A stretch of 6,431 nucleotides of DNA, taken from the NCBI GenBank assembly GCA_934678915.1, contig CAKUSF010000120.1, forward strand, positions 1 to 6,431. Reading direction: 5' to 3'. This document shows positions 5,143 to 6,431 of this stretch, piece after piece. Both the position numbers and the translations under genes were made by a program. A model generated the notes under the pieces. It did not search any database, had not been told where the DNA came from, and saw only the letters and a list, made by a program, of their open reading frames with translations. Position 1 is the stretch's first letter; the number at the start of each line of letters is the position of its first letter. The DNA is from an uncultured Bacteroidales bacterium (GTDB lineage: Bacteria; Bacteroidota; Bacteroidia; Bacteroidales; UBA932).

Positions 5143-6431
5143 ATGGATATTGAGGAAAAGAAAGAGGAAGGCCAGACTGGCATCATCGAACCGGTTGAGA
5201 TTGATCACGAGATGCGTACTGCGTACATCGACTATTCGATGTCCGTTATCGTCTCCCGTGCGCTACCAGATGCTAGGGACGGCCTGAAGCCAGTGCAGAG
5301 GAGAGTACTTTTCGGAATGGACGGTCTTGGCCTGTCATATTCAGGACCGACACGTAAGTGCGCTAAGATTGTCGGTGAGGTGCTCGGTAAGTACCATCCG
5401 CACGGAGACTCCAGTGTCTATGATGCCCTTGCCAGATTGGCGCAGCCTTGGAACCAGCGTTATCCGATGATCTTCGGTCAGGGTAACTTCGGCTCCATGG
5501 ACGGGGATCCAGTGGCGGCCATGAGGTACACCGAGGCAAAGCTTCAGAAGATGACTGATGATGTTCTTGCCGACATTGACAAGAACACGGTTGACATGAC
5601 GCTTAACTTCGATGACACTGAGGAAGAGCCTACTGTGCTGCCTACAAAGGCCCCGCTGCTTCTGCTGAACGGATCGTCCGGTATCGCTGTCGGTATGGCC
5701 ACGAACATGGCTCCGCACAACCTTGGCGAATGCTGCGATGCAATCTGCGCCTACATAGATAACCCTGACATCGACACTGATGGCCTGATGCAGCACATCA
5801 AAGGTCCGGATTTCCCGACCGGTGGCATCATCATGGGTGTCGGTGGAATTAAGGAAGCCTACGAGACGGGTCGTGGCAAGGTCGTAGTCCGCGCCAAGAC
5901 AGAGATTGAGGTCGCTGACAATGGCCGTGAGACCATCGTTGTGACCGAGATTCCGTACATGGTCAACAAGAAGGAGATGATCGAGAAGATCGGCCAGATG
6001 GTCGAGGACAAGAAGATCGAGGGCATAACTTACATCAACGACGAGACATCCCGCGAGGGTGTCCGCGTGGTCATCAGGGTAAAACAGGGCTGCAACTCCA
6101 ACGTGGTGCTCAACACCCTGTTCAAGTACACCCAGCTTCAGTCCAGCTTCGCGTTCAATAATGTCGCCCTTGTCAAGGGTCGTCCTAGGACCTTGTCCCT
6201 CAAGGACATGATCGCCAACTTTGTGGAGTTCCGCCACGATGTCATCATCCGCAGGACCAAGTTCGAATTGGAGAAGGCTCAGAAGAGGGCCCACATCCTT
6301 GAAGGTTTGCTGAAAGCCATCGATGTCATCGACGAGATTATCCACATCATCAGGCATTCCGCCAATGTGGACGAGGCCAAGTCCGAGTTGATCTCCCGCT
6401 TCGAGTTCACGGACGCCCAGGCGACAGCCAT
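5143..6431 (+). CDS. gyrA: DNA gyrase subunit A, N-terminal part (3' end outside window)
   Basis: The first 429 codons of GyrA, roughly half the usual length, with no stop before the window ends. The subunit cuts and rejoins DNA in the GyrA2B2 complex that introduces negative supercoils. The winged-helix region is complete: [20 protein letters not shown] (30-49), [14 protein letters not shown] (83-96), GQGNFGS (112-118) and AAMRYTE (125-131), with catalytic Tyr129 and its partner Arg128. Using an offset of 7 from E. coli numbering, the quinolone-resistance positions are Ser90 (Ser83) and Asp94 (Asp87), the usual susceptible residues. Phe111 replaces the Asp usually preceding GQGN. The tower domain and the start of the coiled-coil arm follow; the DNA-wrapping C-terminal domain is beyond the window. 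The ATG at 5143 is the first after an in-frame TAA at 5122-5124. It is gyrase rather than topoisomerase IV because Bacteroidota ParC is much more divergent in these motifs. Confidence 0.97.
   Translation, partial: MDIEEKKEEGQTGIIEPVEIDHEMRTAYIDYSMSVIVSRALPDARDGLKPVQRRVLFGMDGLGLSYSGPTRKCAKIVGEVLGKYHPHGDSSVYDALARLAQPWNQRYPMIFGQGNFGSMDGDPVAAMRYTEAKLQKMTDDVLADIDKNTVDMTLNFDDTEEEPTVLPTKAPLLLLNGSSGIAVGMATNMAPHNLGECCDAICAYIDNPDIDTDGLMQHIKGPDFPTGGIIMGVGGIKEAYETGRGKVVVRAKTEIEVADNGRETIVVTEIPYMVNKKEMIEKIGQMVEDKKIEGITYINDETSREGVRVVIRVKQGCNSNVVLNTLFKYTQLQSSFAFNNVALVKGRPRTLSLKDMIANFVEFRHDVIIRRTKFELEKAQKRAHILEGLLKAIDVIDEIIHIIRHSANVDEAKSELISRFEFTDAQATA

Noticed and set aside
5341..6357. 338-residue open frame on the minus strand across gyrA
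   Set aside because: The plus strand here is an unmistakable GyrA with intact motifs. Strong codon bias in such genes often leaves the antisense frame open, and the antisense protein shows no recognisable domain.

Overview
The window looks like a chromosomal housekeeping segment from a Bacteroidota (Bacteroidales-like) bacterium. The grounds are four upstream regions that carry, or closely match, the Bacteroidota -7 promoter box TAnnTTTG, the absence of strong Shine-Dalgarno sequences in favour of A-rich leaders, and the make-up of the Clp ATPase and GyrA proteins. No phage, transposase, CRISPR, tRNA or rRNA gene was seen.

Layout, left to right. (1) Bases 1-95, plus strand: the last 30 codons of an SGNH/GDSL-type hydrolase whose body lies outside the window. 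(2) Bases 92-2217, minus strand: a two-gene operon, an AI-2E/PerM-family membrane protein followed by a secreted alpha/beta hydrolase, joined by a TAATG stop/start overlap and driven by a good promoter at 2242-2274. The hydrolase converges on the SGNH gene and their stop codons overlap in the palindrome TTAA. (3) Bases 2218-2476: a 259-base divergent intergenic region holding that promoter, a cluster of REP-like hairpin repeats (2280-2394) and a candidate promoter for the next gene. (4) Bases 2477-4837, plus strand: a two-AAA Hsp100 unfoldase with ClpC-like sequence and a ClpP-docking VGF loop, but almost no middle (M) domain. (5) Bases 4838-4966, minus strand: a probable 42-residue protein whose stop codon directly abuts the Clp stop. 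(6) Bases 4967-5142: a second divergent regulatory region with two promoter boxes, a perfect 10-bp inverted repeat and a 10-bp direct repeat. (7) Bases 5143-6431, plus strand: the first 429 codons of gyrA, running off the window.

The genes serve separate cell functions: envelope and secreted hydrolysis, regulated proteolysis, and DNA supercoiling. They do not form one system. No stretch over 300 bases lacks a gene. I see no convincing exotic system here. The points most worth a second look are the M-domain-less ClpC-type ATPase, the repeat cluster with a compensatory stem change, and the small convergent gene with the palindrome upstream of it.
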